6,926 bases of DNA from Deltaproteobacteria bacterium. GTDB taxonomy: Bacteria > Desulfobacterota > Desulfobacteria > Desulfobacterales > Desulfobacteraceae. Numbering within the stretch: the stretch's first letter is position 1; every line of letters starts with the position of its first letter. Location of the stretch: positions 1 to 6,926 of the forward strand of contig JAFCZY010000110.1 of NCBI GenBank assembly GCA_019314105.1, written 5' to 3'. The notes beneath the pieces are model-generated. The model was not told where the DNA came from. It saw only the letters and a list, made by a program, of their open reading frames with translations, and did no database searches. Shown piece after piece: positions 5,476-6,926 of this stretch. Both the position numbers and the translations under genes were made by a program.

Positions 5476-6009
5476 TTAGCTGTTTTTAGAAGTTTTTAAA
5501 TTGTATTCTTTAATAATTTGATCGGTAATATCAAGTTGATCAAGATGATAAACAACGCCAGCGGTCTTTTTTTCAAGAAGAATCGAATATCCTTCGTTCT
5601 TCCCAATTTCATTTGCAATCTCAAAGACAGCTTTTTGAATTTGATTTAAAAGCTTGGCTTCTAATTGTTTAAATTCTCTGGAAAAATCTTCCTGCATTTT
5701 TTTAAAATCATTTACCCGTATTCTGAACTCACGTTGTTTTTCCTGCTGTTTTTCAGGACTCAGAACAAGCGCCTCTCTTTCAAATGATTTTTGTATTTCC
5801 CCCAATTGTGATTTTTCAGTCTTTAATTTTTCCTGAAAACCATTGCCTTTCTCCCTAAGTTGTTTTTGTGTCATTTTCCCTGCACTTGATTCTTTCAAAA
5901 TTTTTTGAAAATCAATCACTCCAATCTTAACTGCATCTGCACAAAAACCTCCCGGAATATATCCAAAGGAAAATATTGTTATAGCTAAAATAACGAATAT
6001 CTTTTTCAT
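5476..6009 (-). CDS. OmpH/Skp-family periplasmic chaperone
   Basis: Skp-type proteins are periplasmic trimers that hold unfolded outer-membrane proteins for the BAM complex. This 177-residue protein has a signal peptide: MKK, a hydrophobic core (about 4-17), then a likely signal peptidase I site after A26 (A24-D25-A26) or A24. The mature part begins VKIGVIDFQKILKESSAG (27-44), the usual OmpH start. A long charged helical stretch rich in K, E and Q (about 45-125) would form the tentacle-like coiled coil. The C-terminus YSILLEKKTAGVVYHLDQLD (141-160), followed by ITDQIIKEYN, closes the body domain as in relatives. C23 is not a lipoprotein site because F22 precedes it. GGAGG sits 5 nt before the ATG, the best ribosome binding site in the operon. 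The gene follows bamA by 25 nt, which supports the chaperone role. The gene is called ompH or skp in different species. Confidence 0.94.
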   Translation of the reverse strand: MKKIFVILAITIFSFGYIPGGFCADAVKIGVIDFQKILKESSAGKMTQKQLREKGNGFQEKLKTEKSQLGEIQKSFEREALVLSPEKQQEKQREFRIRVNDFKKMQEDFSREFKQLEAKLLNQIQKAVFEIANEIGKNEGYSILLEKKTAGVVYHLDQLDITDQIIKEYNLKTSKNS

Positions 6010-6034
6010 TCAACCCTCCAAAAATTTTTAAAGT

Positions 6035-6926
6035 TTAGAAAGAAGCACCAACAGAAAACTCAAATTGTCCATCCCCGCTTTCTTTCACATTTTTTCCATC
6101 AATGACCCAGGCATATTCAATCCTTAAGGGGCCTATCGGTGAATTCCATCTTACCCCGGTACCAAAACTTGAATATTGATCCCCCAGATCAAAATTCTCA
6201 CTGTCTCTATATACATCACCGCGGTCATAAAAGAACACACAGGCAATTTTATATTTTTCCGTGAAAGGAAAAGTTATTTCCGCATTAAACTGGGCATATT
6301 TTTCACCGCCCCTGTCTTTGATATCTCCATCCCGCTTGCCACTGATATCAAATTTATCAAATCCTCTGACTGAATTCATCCCGCCCAAATAAAACCGGAT
6401 ATAATCAATATCAATATCATGGCTGCTTCGATCCTCCAGATATCCTGCTTCTGCATGCAACGCACCGGTAAATTTCCAGAAAATCGGGAAATACACACCC
6501 GTTTCAACAAGATATTTTGTATAATCAATATCACCGCCTAAAAACTCTCCAGCATATTCTATTGAAAATTTATGTTTCGCCCCTTCTGTCGGTAAAAAAA
6601 AGTCATTTCTGGAATCATATATGCTGCTTGTCAGAAAAGAACCGGGGGTCATGCTGGTATAGGCGGATTGGACATTCGTTATCTCAAAATTTTCTATATT
6701 ATATTGGATTCCAATTCCTGTATAGTCGAAAAGCTTATAACCCATCCTTAATGTTAATCCAAGCGCTTCTTTATCATAATAATCATATTCTTTGTCTTCT
6801 TTATAGAGTTGGATTCCACCGGAAATGGCTGTATCCATAATATAGGGTTCATAAAAACCAATATTATAGAGAACTGATTCTTGTGATATTGTTGCAGAAA
6901 TATTTCCTGTTTGTCCTTTCCCGAAT
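6035..6926 (-). CDS. bamA: BamA outer-membrane protein assembly factor, C-terminal barrel (5' end outside window)
   Basis: BamA is the core of the BAM complex, which folds and inserts beta-barrel proteins into the outer membrane. Only the last 296 residues are here; the frame is open to the right edge, so the methionine codon at 6838 is internal, not a start. The fragment begins FGKGQGTNISATIS, matching the first barrel strands, and continues with YEPYIMDTA. The POTRA domains therefore lie outside the window. Barrel signatures are DSRNDFFLPTEGAKHKFSIE (fragment residues 104-123), the loop-6 VRGF motif (186-189; bases 6370-6359) in GGMNSVRGF, FFYDRGDVY (231-239) and WNSPIGPLRIEYA (260-272). 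The protein ends FEFSVGASF with a terminal phenylalanine, the usual signal for recognition by BAM itself. ompH follows 25 nt downstream. A paralogous Omp85 protein such as TamA is less likely, given the ompH-lpxD-lpxA context. Confidence 0.95.
   Translation of the reverse strand, partial: FGKGQTGNISATISQESVLYNIGFYEPYIMDTAISGGIQLYKEDKEYDYYDKEALGLTLRMGYKLFDYTGIGIQYNIENFEITNVQSAYTSMTPGSFLTSSIYDSRNDFFLPTEGAKHKFSIEYAGEFLGGDIDYTKYLVETGVYFPIFWKFTGALHAEAGYLEDRSSHDIDIDYIRFYLGGMNSVRGFDKFDISGKRDGDIKDRGGEKYAQFNAEITFPFTEKYKIACVFFYDRGDVYRDSENFDLGDQYSSFGTGVRWNSPIGPLRIEYAWVIDGKNVKESGDGQFEFSVGASF

Noticed and set aside
5938..5943. Cys23 of the OmpH protein as a lipoprotein lipobox
   Set aside because: The preceding residues are G-G-F; Phe at -1 does not fit the lipobox. 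A signal peptidase I site at A24-D25-A26 is more convincing.
6836..6838. ATG taken as the start of a short 267-residue barrel protein
   Set aside because: The frame remains open to the window edge, and the extra 29 residues match the first strands of the BamA barrel, so this Met is internal.

Overview
The window carries one strand of genes, all read on the minus strand, and almost all concerned with building the Gram-negative outer membrane. In transcription order (right to left) they are: the beta-barrel end of bamA (cut by the right edge), an ompH/skp periplasmic chaperone, lpxD, lpxA, lpxI, lpxB, and then a CNNM/CBS membrane protein of the HlyC/CorC family. At the extreme left edge the first codon of a further minus-strand gene is visible with a good ribosome binding site. 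The AT-rich base composition, and above all lpxI lying between lpxA and lpxB, suggest a sulfate-reducer-like member of Desulfobacterota (old Deltaproteobacteria, perhaps Desulfobacterales). This placement is an inference from gene order and protein character, not from a marker gene.

Region 6926-1592 looks like a single operon. The gaps between stop and next start are 25 (bamA-ompH), 8 (ompH-lpxD), 11 (lpxD-lpxA), 22 (lpxA-lpxI, using the preferred start) and 33 nt (lpxI-lpxB). I see no terminator in any of them. The products form a coherent unit: BamA folds outer-membrane proteins and Skp/OmpH delivers them. LpxA and LpxD add the two 3-hydroxyacyl chains to UDP-GlcNAc/UDP-GlcN, LpxI cleaves UDP-diacylglucosamine to lipid X, and LpxB joins lipid X to another UDP-diacylglucosamine to make the lipid A disaccharide. 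lpxC, which acts between lpxA and lpxD, is not in the window. Neither is fabZ, which in many Proteobacteria lies between lpxD and lpxA.

Region 1591-277 holds the CNNM/CBS gene, 79 nt downstream of lpxB. A possible promoter lies in that gap, so this gene may be partly independent of the operon.

Region 276-6 is the only long gap (271 nt) and contains no credible gene. It holds a weak candidate terminator overlapping a weak candidate promoter, a short direct repeat with 21-bp period, and two perfect back-to-back GC-rich hairpins just before the ribosome binding site of the left-edge gene. These hairpins are the least explained structure here. Otherwise I read the window as a well-known type of envelope-biogenesis operon with a few local peculiarities, and I find no evidence of a wholly new system.
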